This document shows positions 1 to 9,418 of a stretch of 64,000 nucleotides of DNA, piece after piece. This DNA is from Acidobacteriaceae bacterium (GTDB lineage: Bacteria > Acidobacteriota > Terriglobia > Terriglobales > Acidobacteriaceae). Where the stretch lies: the NCBI GenBank assembly GCA_003134995.1, contig PLDC01000020.1, positions 86,211-150,210 of the forward strand. The letters run 5' to 3'. A model generated the notes under the pieces. The model had not been told where the DNA came from. It saw only the letters and a program-made list of their open reading frames with translations, and made no database searches. The position numbers and the translations under genes were made by a program. The first letter of the stretch is position 1, and each line of letters begins with the position of its first letter.

Positions 1-358
1 GTGCAACGTAAAGGTTCTGGCTGGTTTTCCAGGTTTGCCAGACCACGAAACCCGCCCCGCCGAACCCCTTGTTCAGATCGGGCTTGCCGCGAACCGTGCC
101 CAGTGCCGGCCAATTCACGTCCATGAAGGCGAGCCAGGCGAAATCGATGGGAGTCAACGTTGCCTTCTGCGACGCCTTCTTCGGAGATTTCAGGATCGCT
201 TCGATCTGCTTGATGTTCGGCGTAATGCTCGGCAGGTTCGGCACTTTTGCGGCAGGCGCCGTAGGTGTCTCCGCCGGCGCTTGCGATTGCTGACTCATGG
301 AAAGAACTGCGGCCGCAACCAGACAGCCCGTCGCGATCAGAATACTCAGTCTTCGCAT
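1..358 (-). CDS. Secreted protein of unknown function (3' end outside window)
   Basis: This frame runs open from an ATG at 358 to the window edge (119 residues visible), so the C-terminus is missing. The first 20-25 residues (MRRLSILIATGCLVAAAVLS...) are a signal peptide with a Cys in the hydrophobic stretch but no clear lipobox. An Ala/Pro-rich linker follows, then a domain with DFAWLAFMDVNWPA and VVWQTWK, a NWPA...VW(Q/E)TWK pattern I associate with uncharacterised exported proteins. It starts 68 nt after the TonB-dependent receptor on the same strand and may be co-transcribed. I cannot name a function. An internal ATG at 298 is a possible start, but it would drop the signal peptide. Confidence 0.7.
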   Translation of the reverse strand, partial: MRRLSILIATGCLVAAAVLSMSQQSQAPAETPTAPAAKVPNLPSITPNIKQIEAILKSPKKASQKATLTPIDFAWLAFMDVNWPALGTVRGKPDLNKGFGGAGFVVWQTWKTSQNLYVA

Positions 359-426
359 TGGACTTCTCACAAGCGCCTCCCCATTCCTGATGAGATCTGG
401 TATCGCGATTCGATCGCTTTCGGCTT

Positions 427-3400
427 CTAGAAGTAAAACTTGAGCCCGAACTGAATTTGCCGCGAAGGATTCACTGTACTGAAAATCTGTCCCGCGTTGG
501 GCGACGGAATGCCTTGCCCAGTCGCTCCCCGGCCCAGATAAAGAGCGTCGCCGTTGCCGCCGGTTCCGTTCGGCCCCTCGGTGTTCGTGGGCACGGCGAA
601 GTTCGGACGGTTCGCAATGTTGAATATTTCGGCGCGGAACTGCAGCAGCCGATATTCGCCGAACGAAATATTTTTGAGCACGGCGAAATCGAAGTCAGCA
701 AAGTCCGGGCCAGCCAAGCTGTTGCGGCCTGCGTTTCCGAAAGAGCCGGGATTCGGCAGCGCGTATGCCGATGGATTGAACCAGCAAGTCACCGTTCCAA
801 CAGAAGCGCCGTTTGGGCATGTGCCTTGATAAGGATTGCCCGCCACGTTTGGCCGGTCCGAAAGCACTGACGAGCGCGTTTCCGCATTATCGAAACCAAC
901 CATCGGCGTGAAGGGAACATTGCTGTGAAAGCTGCCAACGCCAGAGACTGACCAGCCTGCAATTGTTTTTGCGACCCACCCAGATGTGTCATTGCCGAAT
1001 TTCTTTCCGGGGCCGAACGGAAGTTCATCCACAAAATTCAAGGTCAAATTGTTGCGGACATCGAAACTCGAGCGCCCGCGGTCGCCTTTGCGATCAAACA
1101 GGTTTTGCGCCTTGCCCGCTTCGTTGACCGAGTCGCTGGGAAATGCTCCGGAAGCATCGTCGACCGAATGCGCCCAGGTGTAGTGAGCCGCGAGCGTGAG
1201 ACCGCTGCTGGTGCGGTGTTCGAAGCTCGACTGCATGGAGTTATAAAACGACTGCGCATCGGTCACGATTCGAATGATCGATCCGAATGCGGGATTCAAA
1301 TATTGCCCCGTCGATGGATTGAAGGGATTAGCTTCGCCCATCCGCACCAGGTCGTTGCCGCGCGCGCCGACATACATCAGTTTGAAAACCGAGTTCCGCG
1401 TAACCTCGCGCTCCAGATTCAAGTTGTACTGAATGGTCGCGGGGAACTTCGGATAGTAAGTCATGGTTGCATTCGCGGTTGTGGCCGGCGGGATGGGCCC
1501 AGTCAGTGGGCTCAAGAATGGCGGCAGCAGAACGAAGTAAGCCTGGAAAAAAGGTGGCAGCGTGCGCGCGTTGCCATAGAGGTTCGCCCAAATCTGGTCG
1601 CGGAAGATTCCTGCGCCGGCGCGCAAGACCGTTTTCTGGTCTCCCGTCAGTTGCCACGCCAGGCCAAATCGCGGCGAGAACAAATCCTTCGGAGTACTCG
1701 CGAAAAATTTTCCGACGGTAGGGGCCGTGTCGGTGGCGACGTTAATGATGTTGACTTCCTTGTTCTCAGCTTCCGTGGGGTTGGAGTAGAACTCGTAACG
1801 GAGCCCGAGATTCAGGGTCAGGCGCGGAGTCGCGCGCCAATCATCCTGCAGGTAGCCTGTGAACCAGCTCTGCCGAAACCCTCTATCGGAATCCGAGAGC
1901 TGAGGATTGGTTCCGATATATGAGTACGGCGCGCCATCCAGAAACGATTCCAGCGGAGGGTTATTGCTGGCGTAGGGAAACGGAACACCGATGGTTCTCA
2001 GGTCTTCAAACGTGTACTCGCCATTCACGAACAGATCGAACGGTCCATTCATTTCGAGCCGCCGGAATTCACCTCCGAACTCGATGGCATGGTGGCCGTG
2101 TTGATAGCCAACGTTATCCTGAAGCTGAAAAGTATCGGAGTAACTGCCGAAGGGATAAATGAAGTTGTTGCCGAGAGAGGTCAATCCTGTAATTTGCAGA
2201 ACGCCCACCGGCCGATCGGGCGCAAGCGCAATCGTCAGCCCCGGATGCGTGTCATGAACACCCGCAAGATACGTGGTGCGATTGAATCCGAAGGCCAACA
2301 GGTTGAGCCAATTCGAGTGAAACACTCGCTTCTCCTGCACCGTGAAAAATTGATCGCGGCTGGAAGACTCTCCGGGAAATCCGGGAACGAGCGTGCTGAG
2401 ATACGGATTTTGCGAGTCGCTGTCATCAATAATGTAGCGGCCGAAAAGTGAGTGCGCCGGCGAGAACGAGTGGTCGAGCCGCACCAGTCCGTAATCTTCG
2501 CGCGTGTCGCGCTTGGCGCTGCTGGTGAGCAGAGCCTCGCCGTTTCCCAGGTCAGGTCCGTTCGCCGTCGGAGCGAGCGCCAGAAACGGCGTGACCTCGG
2601 GATTTATACCGACCGCCGCGCAACCGCTTGGATTCTGCACGGTGCACGCCGTCGGATCGGCGACCGAAGGCAAAAGTCCTTCATGCGCCAGTGAGTCCGG
2701 CACAGTCGATACCGCGGTGATGCCGAGCCGTTCGCGGAAGCCTTCATAGCTGATAAAGAAAAAAGTCTGATCGCGCTTTATCGGCCCACCCAGGCTGCCT
2801 CCGAACTGATTGCGCTGGAAGGGAGGGATGGACGGATCCGCGAGATCGAAATAATTTTTCGCGTCGAGCGCGGAGTTGCGCAGGAATTCAAACAACGATC
2901 CATGCAGCCGATTCGTTCCCGACTTGGTGACGGTCTGAATAACCGATCCCGCGTTGCGTCCGTATTCTGCAGCGTAAGTGTCGGTGAAGACGCGGAATTC
3001 CTCGAGCGCATCGACGCCGAGCAGAAAGCCTGAGGCTCCTCCGGGCGATACGTTGAAAGCGGGGTCATTGGCATCCATGCCATCGATGGTCAGATTGTTT
3101 GCCGTCGGGCGCGCTCCGTTCACCGACAGTTTCGCGAGGTTGCCTTTTTGCCATGGGCTGGGGCCGGCGCTGGGTGTGGGTTCGACTCCCGCCTGCAACA
3201 ACACCAACTGGAAAATGTCGCGGCCGTTGAGCGGAAGTTCCCGCATTTGCGTAGGATCCACTAGACCGCTGACTGCGGAATCGGTGGTTTCCACGGGAGG
3301 CGCCTGACCGCCGACTTCAATTTTTTCTGCGACCTGGCCCACCTTCAGGATGAAAGCGATCACGGCCTCTTGGGAAACGGCCAGGACGACGCCGCTGAGA

Positions 3401-3720
3401 ATTTCTACCGCGAACGATGCGCGCTCGGCCCGCAGATCGTAGGTGCCTGGAAACAGCGCTGGGATTCGATAGTAACCGCCAGCATCGGTAACTACGCTGA
3501 CGCTAATTCCGGTATCAGTATTCGTCGCGGTTATTTTTACATCCGGCAGTGCTGCGCCTTGCTGGTCGGTGGCCGTTCCCAGGAAGACGCCGGTGCCAGT
3601 CTGCGCAAAGGCTGCGGCGGAAAAGAGAATCAGGGAACAAATGACGCCGATACGGCGCGTGTTTTTAGCCTGGTTTGTCGCGGCGTTGCTACGTGAAACT
3701 CTTCCTGGCAGACCGAACAC
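427..3720 (-). CDS. TonB-dependent receptor with N-terminal carboxypeptidase-regulatory domain (Oar-like)
   Basis: This 1097-residue outer-membrane protein has a signal peptide around residues 22-40, then a carboxypeptidase-regulatory (CnaB-like) domain at about 43-125. A plug region follows with the LPLNGRD and LSVNGARPTANN-type motifs typical of acidobacterial Oar-like receptors. The rest is a long beta-barrel rich in Asn, Phe and Tyr that ends in the aromatic pattern FGLKFYF. Such receptors take up large substrates (glycans, peptides, siderophores) using TonB energy; the substrate here cannot be told. No TonB box is obvious. The frame opens with GTG at 3720 and no convincing ribosome site beside it, so the exact start is uncertain. 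A sigma70-like promoter lies upstream. Confidence 0.92.
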   Translation of the reverse strand: MFGLPGRVSRSNAATNQAKNTRRIGVICSLILFSAAAFAQTGTGVFLGTATDQQGAALPDVKITATNTDTGISVSVVTDAGGYYRIPALFPGTYDLRAERASFAVEILSGVVLAVSQEAVIAFILKVGQVAEKIEVGGQAPPVETTDSAVSGLVDPTQMRELPLNGRDIFQLVLLQAGVEPTPSAGPSPWQKGNLAKLSVNGARPTANNLTIDGMDANDPAFNVSPGGASGFLLGVDALEEFRVFTDTYAAEYGRNAGSVIQTVTKSGTNRLHGSLFEFLRNSALDAKNYFDLADPSIPPFQRNQFGGSLGGPIKRDQTFFFISYEGFRERLGITAVSTVPDSLAHEGLLPSVADPTACTVQNPSGCAAVGINPEVTPFLALAPTANGPDLGNGEALLTSSAKRDTREDYGLVRLDHSFSPAHSLFGRYIIDDSDSQNPYLSTLVPGFPGESSSRDQFFTVQEKRVFHSNWLNLLAFGFNRTTYLAGVHDTHPGLTIALAPDRPVGVLQITGLTSLGNNFIYPFGSYSDTFQLQDNVGYQHGHHAIEFGGEFRRLEMNGPFDLFVNGEYTFEDLRTIGVPFPYASNNPPLESFLDGAPYSYIGTNPQLSDSDRGFRQSWFTGYLQDDWRATPRLTLNLGLRYEFYSNPTEAENKEVNIINVATDTAPTVGKFFASTPKDLFSPRFGLAWQLTGDQKTVLRAGAGIFRDQIWANLYGNARTLPPFFQAYFVLLPPFLSPLTGPIPPATTANATMTYYPKFPATIQYNLNLEREVTRNSVFKLMYVGARGNDLVRMGEANPFNPSTGQYLNPAFGSIIRIVTDAQSFYNSMQSSFEHRTSSGLTLAAHYTWAHSVDDASGAFPSDSVNEAGKAQNLFDRKGDRGRSSFDVRNNLTLNFVDELPFGPGKKFGNDTSGWVAKTIAGWSVSGVGSFHSNVPFTPMVGFDNAETRSSVLSDRPNVAGNPYQGTCPNGASVGTVTCWFNPSAYALPNPGSFGNAGRNSLAGPDFADFDFAVLKNISFGEYRLLQFRAEIFNIANRPNFAVPTNTEGPNGTGGNGDALYLGRGATGQGIPSPNAGQIFSTVNPSRQIQFGLKFYF

Positions 3721-3762
3721 TTGTGGCGCGCTTGCGATTGTGCCATCTCCTTCGGATGGCGG

Positions 3763-3792
3763 ACGTTAGCATTCTTAACCAGGATATGTCAA
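3763..3792 (-). promoter_or_regulatory. Putative sigma70-type promoter of the TonB-dependent receptor
   Basis: Read on the minus strand, a perfect TTGACA (3787-3792) is followed by an 18-nt spacer and TAACGT (3763-3768). It lies between the alpha-2-macroglobulin stop and the receptor start. This suggests the receptor has its own promoter rather than only read-through. The -10 match is moderate. Confidence 0.45.
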
Positions 3793-3800
3793 GGAATGCC

Positions 3801-3815
3801 CTCCCGTGGCGGGAG
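3801..3815. terminator. Short GC hairpin between the alpha-2-macroglobulin and receptor genes
   Basis: CTCCCG and CGGGAG form a 6-bp stem with a 3-nt loop. On the plus strand it is followed by CGTTTTATT; on the minus strand, where both neighbouring genes lie, there is no T-run. It could attenuate read-through after the alpha-2-macroglobulin gene, but its terminator shape points the other way. Confidence 0.35.
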
Positions 3816-3882
3816 CGTTTTATTCTCCTTGTAATACGAACCTCAACGAGTAACTCAACCTCTCTTTCCAGATCAAGATGCG

Positions 3883-6800
3883 CTAACGTTGGCTTACCTC
3901 CAACTGCACCGGGCGCGCTACGGAACTTACCTCGGGATCGTAGTACTCATAGACCCGCGATTTGAAGGTGCGGGCGCGGATGGGATATTTAGCGCGCAGT
4001 CGAAAGTGGATTGTCGCTGTCTCCGCTGGAGCGATGGCGTTGAAGTAAAGAATCGCTTGCGTGGCCGTGAGGCTAAACTTTTCCAGGCGAGAGCTCTTCA
4101 GGCCGGCGCTCTTCTCGACATAGGTCTGCAAGTCTTCACTCAGCAGGTCGAACCCCGGAGGGATGCCGAGATCAACCATCACCATGTTCGCGGACTTAGG
4201 CAGATTGTTCGTGACGGTTGCAGTGGCAGTGGCGATATCGTCCTGCGCAAGGTGAGTGCGATCGTAAGCGACGTTGATCGACAAAGCTTCGTGCGCCGGT
4301 TTCTCGTCCCAAGGGAGGAAGTAGTTCCCGACGACTTGATAGGCTAGACCTCCTTTGCCCTCGAACTGGAGTTCCACTACGTTGGTTCCCAGCGAGCCTT
4401 TGCCCTTTGATTCGATATCCTTAAGCACGAACTGATGGAGTAAATCATTGTTCTCAGATGTGAGCGCGAGTTTCTCGACGGCCTTGCCGTTGAGCAGAAC
4501 TTGCAGCGTGCCTTGAACGTCGGCCGCGCCTTTTTCTGTCGCCAGCAGCAGAGCCCGCAGCGCCATGATTGTGGCTTGCGTTGTGCCCCAGGTTCCGCTG
4601 GAATCTTTTTTCGACGCGATATAAGCCATGGCTTTGCGCGCCGTGCCTGAAGCCTCACCCCACTTGAGCAGCGCTTGTACTGCTAATCCCGTGGTTTCGA
4701 TGCTGGCGCTTTCGCCTCTCGCGTAGACGCCAGTTTCTTCCGCAGTCCACCAGACCTTCTCATCTTTTTCGGTGCGGGCGTCGAGCAGGAGTTGCATCGC
4801 CTGCCGGGTGAAGCCGCGGTCTTTGCTCGCTCCACTCCCATAGTCAGTGGCAAAGTTGGCTACTACGGCCAGAGTGTAGGCGTCCATCTTGGCGCTCATG
4901 TTTTTCTCGATGAAATGCTTGGCCTTCTCGACCGCTGGCCCTTGATAGCCCGTGTTTTCCAGCGACCACGCCAGATAAGCAGTGATGCGAAGCACGTCAG
5001 AGTTGAATCGGTTGGTCGCGCCTTCGTTGATGAACTGAGCGTCAGGCTTCCAGCTTCCATCGGATCGCTGTTGCCCGGCTAGCCATTGCTGCGTTCGCTG
5101 AATCAGCTTGGGGTCCACGTCGTAGACTTTCGACATGTCGCTGAACTCCATCAAGCCATAAGCTGTCAGGATCTTGTTGGTGGGCGCTTGTCCGAACCAG
5201 GAGAAACCGCCGCCGGGAACTTCGAAGGTAAGCAGGCGCTGATAGCCGTTGGCGATGTATCCCTCAGCCTTTGCGTGCACTTCGGGAGTCAGCTTCTTCG
5301 TGCGCTTCATGTAATCGAGCGCCAACACATTCGGGTAAGTGCTGGAGGATGTCTGCTCAAAGCATCCACCGGGCATGCGCAGAATGCTGTCCATGCCTTC
5401 GATGACCTGGCTCAGCGGGCCAGGATAAAGCCTGACGAACATCTTGCTGGCATCGGGAACGGAATTCGCAGGGAAGTTCAATTCATGGCGGACGGTGTTT
5501 TCAAGTCGGCCGTTGAAGACCATATTCTGCTCGCGTCCGTTGGGGATGACTTCGATCTCGCGCACAACAATATCGGCGCGGTTGGCTTCGCCGTTCATGC
5601 GCGCGGAGAGCGTCAGCTTGAATTTGCCGATGCGCCGGGCCTCGAGCGTAAACTGCGATCCGCCCACGCGAGAGGAATCGACCTGGACGGATTTGTCTGC
5701 GGTGTCTTCGACCAGGGAGAACCAGTCGTCTGACTGCAGTTGAAGGCGAACATCGCCGTTCGCTCCCGAGTAGTTGTAGACCGCAACGGGGATCGAGACG
5801 CGGTCGCCTTGTGTGAGCGTGACCGGCAGGTCGAGATCGACAAAGAAATCCTGAAAAACTTTCAGGCTCGACGTGGCGCTGCCCAGCGCTCCATGCGTGG
5901 TGGATGCGAGCATTGCCATGCGCCACGTCGTGATCGAGTCAGCCATGGGGATGGTGATGCTGGCCTCGCCATTCTTGTCGGTGATGATTTCGGGATTGAT
6001 GTAGAGAGCCTCGGGGAAGTAGGAGCGCACGTGGGCCGCGGGCGCGGCGGAGTCGGCGCTGCCGTTCGTGGCGAGCATCGCGCTGTTCTGGGCTTGGGCT
6101 CTTGCCATGGACTTTGCCGATGGAACTGGCGCAAAGTTCCCGAGAGCATTGAATTGGCGGCCGTTCATGGCGCCGCCAGCAACCCCGCCTGGAACACCAC
6201 CGACGATTCCCGCTGCCTGCGCTTCAACCACTACGGCTTGCCCCGAAACCTCGACAGTCGTCGAGGTCGCGCCGACGGTGAGGACTACGGTGACCACAGC
6301 GCGATCGCGCGCGTGAACCTTGAACTCTCGGGCTATGCTTTTGAATCCGGGCATAGTCACTTGAACTTTGTAATCACTGGAAGGCAGACCCGACAAACTG
6401 AATTGCCCGGTAGCATTCGTTCTCGCCTTGCGCAGCTTTCCGGTGGCGATTTCGCGCGCTTCGACACTGGCATTCGGCACCACCGCGCCTGTGGGGTCGG
6501 TGACGGTTCCTGTGATCTCGGCCATACCATTGAACGGTCCGCGATCGTGCTCGATGTCGAGATTGATCGAACCAGAATAAGGGGGCGAGTTCGGCCCGCC
6601 GATAATGCTCTTCGCGCTGACCTCGAGATATGCGACCATGTCGTCGCCGTCGTCGAATCGGCGATCGGCGCCCGCGCTGCGCACGATGTAATGCGTGTCA
6701 TCGCGGTACCACCTGACATGTTCCACGCGAAGTTCGCTGCCCCAAGCATCGAACAGGTCAGGCTCGCCGGATTTCTTAACGTCGCTGAAAACCTTTGTCA

Positions 6801-9240
6801 GGTCGCCTTTCTCAGGGTCTTGCACGTAGGCGCGGCTGAGATCTGCCGCCAGACGGTTTACCTGCTCCAGGAATCGCTTGTGATAGCGGATCGCATACTC
6901 CTGATATTTCTCCATCGGAACAGCGCGCCCGAATTCGGTTTCAAACTTATTCGTATTGACCATTTCAGTGGCTGAGAACAGAGCGCGCGCGGCTCGATCT
7001 TTTTGCTCGACTTTCGAATGCTCTACGGATTCCACGATCTCGGACATGCCGATGGAGTGAATCTCATACCGCGGCTTCATCACTTCTTGTTCGAGATAGA
7101 AAAAAACCTTGGCAAAGCCGGGCTGCTTCTCGGCGAGCGCGAAGACGGCTTCATCGACCACCTGCAGCCCCAACGCGGCGCTTACGCCTTCGCCGCGCGA
7201 GTTTGTCACACGGAACCGTATGCGGGCTTCGCCGCCAGGCTTGTAAACCGGCGCATCGGCAACAGTCTCGATCTTGAGTTCATCCGCCGGCTGCACGAAG
7301 ACGAGGCGATGGTCGCCGACGGGCCGCGCGTTGCGGCCGAAGAGATAGGCATTGAAGTCCACGGTTCCCGCAAGATCGGGCGTGGCAGTCAGTGACAATT
7401 CGGATTGTCCGTTTTCGATATCGAGATCGCGCGTGAGGATCGTCTGCCCGTCCTTCACGATGTCCACGTATGCGGTCCCGCGGGTTTTTGTAGAAAAAAC
7501 TTTCAGCGCGATGCGGTCGCCAGCATGATAGACGGCGCGCTCCGTACGCAGAAGAATCTGATCCTCCCCCTGGCGACTTTGCATTGGAACCGTGCTCGAT
7601 GCGCGGTTTCCTTCCTTGTCGTCCGCTTCGATCTTCAGCGATTCGATTCCGTCACGTGGATTTATTCGGACTACGGCGACTCCGCCGTCATCGGAAGTCA
7701 CCTGCTGTTCTCGAGTTCCTTCCGCATTCACTCTCAAGCTGGCGCTGGCTGGCGTCCCGTCCGGATAAGAAGTGAGGACGAAAACAAGATTCTCAAGATT
7801 GGGGATGAGCGTACCTCCCTCAGGCACGGCCGTGATGAGCAGCGGCGAATCGCTGACCATGATGGGCTCGCCGCGAGTTTCGGCGTGATCAGCAGAATCC
7901 TTTACCGTGGCCTCGATCAGGACGCGAGCCGCGCCCTGGCTCAGAGGTCGCCCCGCGAAGAACGGGGGCAGTTGCAGATCGAAATGAAAAGTTCCGTCAC
8001 GATCGGTTCTGCCTTGCGCCGAGCCGACAACGACCACCGACACATCCATGCTCGAAGCTTTGACGGTGATCTCCCCATTGTCGACCGGCTTGCCGAAAAA
8101 GTAGTTGGCTTGGACCGTTCCGGTTACGTGATCGCCGGGACGATAGCCGCGCTTGACTTTGTTATCTTTACCCGCGAAGTCGATTGTGACTTTGAATTTC
8201 GGCAGAACGTAACGCTCGACGTTCAAGGCGATCTCCGCAGTGTTTGCAGGAGTGTCGCTTTCGCCCATGAGTGCGCGAAGATGATAGGTGCCGAGGTTCA
8301 CTTCGTCGGCGAGGCCAAATTCCGCCGATGCAATGCCGAACTCATCGGTCTCGGTCACCTTCTTGAAAACTTTGTTGCCGCGTGAATCTTCTACTTCGAA
8401 GGTCAGCTTGCGATCCGCAGTGGCTTCGTGGTTGGCGCGATCGAGTGCCAATGCGCGCGCGTGAATGGTCTGGCCCGGCTGGTAGAGCGGCTTTTCGGTG
8501 GTGAGTAGAATCGAAGCCTTGTCTTCGAGGCGCACGGGTTGAGTAAATTCCGTCGAGCCGATCAGTGTGTCGACCACGTAACGCAGTTGATAACTGCCAA
8601 CCATGCCGCCAGGGAAGTGGAACTGCGCTTCGGTAGTGCCGCGACGATTGAGACGCCCGGTGAAGAGTAAGCCGGGTTTCTGATCAGGAACCAGCAATTC
8701 GATCTGCACCGATCCGCGGCCTGCGATGACCTCATCCTGCGAATCGGTGACAATTACTCGCACCGCCGCTTCTCCGCCCGCCAGGTAGGATTGCTGGCCG
8801 AGAATGTGAAGTACCGGCCGGCGGAGAATTTGCGAGATCGACTCGGTGCCTTCGATTTTTGCGCTCTTGCTGTCGCTGTATTCGAAGCGATAGCGCACGC
8901 GCTGCCAAACTAGTTCGTCCACGGGCAGTGGCTCCGCGAGCCTGATCTTTTCCGTCCATTGTCCTTTGCCCTCGGCAACGTCGAGAGACTGCGTGGCGCG
9001 CCCAAGGACCTGATCCTCCGGATCCAGAACTTCGACGGTGAGTTGGCCCGCGCCCGCGTGAGCGGCCTGGTAGGGGAGGGTGAGATCAAGCACGCCGTGC
9101 GCGTAGGTTGCAGTCGCGGTCGATTCGCCGCCAGCGGCTTGAAATTTCTGAACTGCCACGAGTCCGGTGATGAATAACAGCGCGACGAGGGAAAGCAACC
9201 AGAACTTTGACGGGGCTGTGTGTCCAGCGGAATCTTCCAT
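3883..9240 (-). CDS. Alpha-2-macroglobulin family protein with an inserted carboxypeptidase-regulatory domain
   Basis: I chose the ATG at 9240 over one 48 nt upstream because GGAG sits 8 nt before it; the product is then 1785 residues. An N-terminal membrane anchor (WLLSLVALLFITGLVA) is followed by many macroglobulin beta-domains, then a carboxypeptidase-regulatory-like domain near 905-1000 (GTVTDPTGAVVPNASVEA). After it come the A2M domain (SYFPEALYINPEII) and the thioester motif GGCFEQ with Cys1293. An alpha/alpha thioester barrel and receptor-like C-terminus complete it. Bacterial A2Ms trap proteases in the periplasm. The usual partner PBP1C is not adjacent. The inserted domain is unusual for the family and resembles the N-terminus of the neighbouring receptor. 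Confidence 0.93.
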   Translation of the reverse strand: MEDSAGHTAPSKFWLLSLVALLFITGLVAVQKFQAAGGESTATATYAHGVLDLTLPYQAAHAGAGQLTVEVLDPEDQVLGRATQSLDVAEGKGQWTEKIRLAEPLPVDELVWQRVRYRFEYSDSKSAKIEGTESISQILRRPVLHILGQQSYLAGGEAAVRVIVTDSQDEVIAGRGSVQIELLVPDQKPGLLFTGRLNRRGTTEAQFHFPGGMVGSYQLRYVVDTLIGSTEFTQPVRLEDKASILLTTEKPLYQPGQTIHARALALDRANHEATADRKLTFEVEDSRGNKVFKKVTETDEFGIASAEFGLADEVNLGTYHLRALMGESDTPANTAEIALNVERYVLPKFKVTIDFAGKDNKVKRGYRPGDHVTGTVQANYFFGKPVDNGEITVKASSMDVSVVVVGSAQGRTDRDGTFHFDLQLPPFFAGRPLSQGAARVLIEATVKDSADHAETRGEPIMVSDSPLLITAVPEGGTLIPNLENLVFVLTSYPDGTPASASLRVNAEGTREQQVTSDDGGVAVVRINPRDGIESLKIEADDKEGNRASSTVPMQSRQGEDQILLRTERAVYHAGDRIALKVFSTKTRGTAYVDIVKDGQTILTRDLDIENGQSELSLTATPDLAGTVDFNAYLFGRNARPVGDHRLVFVQPADELKIETVADAPVYKPGGEARIRFRVTNSRGEGVSAALGLQVVDEAVFALAEKQPGFAKVFFYLEQEVMKPRYEIHSIGMSEIVESVEHSKVEQKDRAARALFSATEMVNTNKFETEFGRAVPMEKYQEYAIRYHKRFLEQVNRLAADLSRAYVQDPEKGDLTKVFSDVKKSGEPDLFDAWGSELRVEHVRWYRDDTHYIVRSAGADRRFDDGDDMVAYLEVSAKSIIGGPNSPPYSGSINLDIEHDRGPFNGMAEITGTVTDPTGAVVPNASVEAREIATGKLRKARTNATGQFSLSGLPSSDYKVQVTMPGFKSIAREFKVHARDRAVVTVVLTVGATSTTVEVSGQAVVVEAQAAGIVGGVPGGVAGGAMNGRQFNALGNFAPVPSAKSMARAQAQNSAMLATNGSADSAAPAAHVRSYFPEALYINPEIITDKNGEASITIPMADSITTWRMAMLASTTHGALGSATSSLKVFQDFFVDLDLPVTLTQGDRVSIPVAVYNYSGANGDVRLQLQSDDWFSLVEDTADKSVQVDSSRVGGSQFTLEARRIGKFKLTLSARMNGEANRADIVVREIEVIPNGREQNMVFNGRLENTVRHELNFPANSVPDASKMFVRLYPGPLSQVIEGMDSILRMPGGCFEQTSSSTYPNVLALDYMKRTKKLTPEVHAKAEGYIANGYQRLLTFEVPGGGFSWFGQAPTNKILTAYGLMEFSDMSKVYDVDPKLIQRTQQWLAGQQRSDGSWKPDAQFINEGATNRFNSDVLRITAYLAWSLENTGYQGPAVEKAKHFIEKNMSAKMDAYTLAVVANFATDYGSGASKDRGFTRQAMQLLLDARTEKDEKVWWTAEETGVYARGESASIETTGLAVQALLKWGEASGTARKAMAYIASKKDSSGTWGTTQATIMALRALLLATEKGAADVQGTLQVLLNGKAVEKLALTSENNDLLHQFVLKDIESKGKGSLGTNVVELQFEGKGGLAYQVVGNYFLPWDEKPAHEALSINVAYDRTHLAQDDIATATATVTNNLPKSANMVMVDLGIPPGFDLLSEDLQTYVEKSAGLKSSRLEKFSLTATQAILYFNAIAPAETATIHFRLRAKYPIRARTFKSRVYEYYDPEVSSVARPVQLEVSQR

Positions 9241-9418
9241 GGCGTCTCCGTGAAATCTTTCAGCAGGGCCGCTACAGTTTTCCTGCAATCAGTTTTTGTA
9301 CTCAGGGGAAGAACGAGCCGTTTTCGGATTCTTGCGCGGAGGCCCGGAATCAGGCGCGCTTCTCCACCTAGATTCCAATTGACACCGGAACGTTGTAAAA
9401 AGGGTTGTTTAGGGTTGG

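Noticed and set aside
5740..6975. Long open frame on the plus strand opposite the alpha-2-macroglobulin
   Set aside because: It is one of many shadow frames caused by high-GC codon usage; it lacks any domain pattern, start signals and conserved motifs.
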